A stretch of 64,000 bases of DNA from Boudabousia liubingyangii. GTDB taxonomy: Bacteria; Actinomycetota; Actinomycetes; Actinomycetales; Actinomycetaceae. Made by a program: the position numbers and the translations under genes. Location: assembly GCF_001907245.1 (NCBI RefSeq), contig NZ_MQSU01000001.1:146224-210223 (forward strand), in the 5' to 3' direction. Position 1 is the first letter of the stretch. Each line of letters opens with the position of its first letter. Below are positions 63,822-64,000 of the stretch, piece by piece. The notes under the pieces were generated by a model, which searched no databases, was not told the DNA's origin, and worked only from the letters and a program-made list of their open reading frames with translations.

Positions 63822-64000
63822 CCATACCTCCCAAGACACCCACGCTCTCTACCAGTCTCAAAACAAAAACCACGCGGGGAACAAACTGTGATCCATCACC
63901 ATTTTAGAGACAAAACCCCCAACCCAACACCCGAAACACCAACCAATTTACAAAGCTAAAATCACGAAAAACTGCACCTACATTATTCCTGTATTGGTTG

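Larger units (their letters stand above)
56400..64000. other. A+T-rich defence region
   Basis: From about 56.4 kb to the end of the window all genes lie on the minus strand, and the DNA, especially in the DUF4365 gene and the hsdS region, is clearly richer in A and T than the nuo region. The content is a nuclease-like protein and a type I restriction-modification operon. No integrase, transposase or attachment repeat is seen, and the right border is outside the window. Confidence 0.6.

Noticed and set aside
56400-64000. Integrative element with defined ends
   Set aside because: No integrase, transposase, direct flanking repeats or tRNA is visible; only composition and gene content suggest transfer.

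Overview
The window looks like chromosomal DNA of an actinobacterium of moderate G+C content, probably close to Actinomycetaceae; the genus cannot be named from sequence alone. Pointers are the rpmG/tRNA-Met/tRNA-Thr/tRNA-Tyr cluster near murB and tRNA-Trp/secE/nusG/rplK, a 14-gene nuo operon between a geranylgeranyl-reductase-type flavoprotein and a polyprenyl diphosphate synthase, an FprA-like ferredoxin reductase, FHA/Ser-Thr kinase/PP2C genes, and lipobox lipoproteins. CTA leucine codons and the tetramer CTAG are unusually common.

Layout. 0-3.1 kb: start of rplK, nusG, then a lipoprotein gene on the opposite strand lodged between nusG and secE, then secE and tRNA-Trp. 3.3-6.4 kb: an aminotransferase followed by a translationally close alpha/beta hydrolase and adenosine-deaminase-like pair. 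6.5-10.5 kb (minus strand): panE-like reductase, murB, htpX, rpmG and three tRNAs. 10.7-15.1 kb: yajQ, an RDD-FHA membrane protein, and two tandem paralogous lipoproteins. 15.2-20.5 kb: a signalling operon (ferredoxin reductase, PP2C phosphatase, zinc-ribbon FHA, Ser/Thr kinase, FHA). 20.6-38.9 kb: reductase, nuoA to nuoN and polyprenyl synthase, all on the minus strand, giving a respiratory module of complex I plus enzymes that could build and reduce the menaquinone side chain.

39.2-41.8 kb holds a long tandem-domain 6-phosphofructokinase of the kind familiar from eukaryotes. 42.0-44.6 kb holds a secreted subtilase whose stop codon overlaps the start of a lipoprotein; the lipoprotein's C-terminal part resembles the subtilase's own I9 propeptide, suggesting a membrane-anchored inhibitor or chaperone acting in trans. 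44.8-48.5 kb is a heterodimeric ABC exporter pair. A strongly folded element of about 90 nt precedes an unrecognised 563-residue protein.

50.8-53.8 kb is an A+T-richer three-gene set (GtrA, large polytopic protein, GtrB-like glycosyltransferase) with the composition of a three-component surface glycosylation cassette. 54-56.4 kb carries small membrane proteins and a GNAT acetyltransferase. From about 56.4 kb to the window end is an A+T-richer defence region with a DUF4365-type nuclease-like protein and a complete type I restriction-modification system (hsdR, hsdM, hsdS).

All assignments come from reading motifs and neighbourhoods by eye; no database search was possible.
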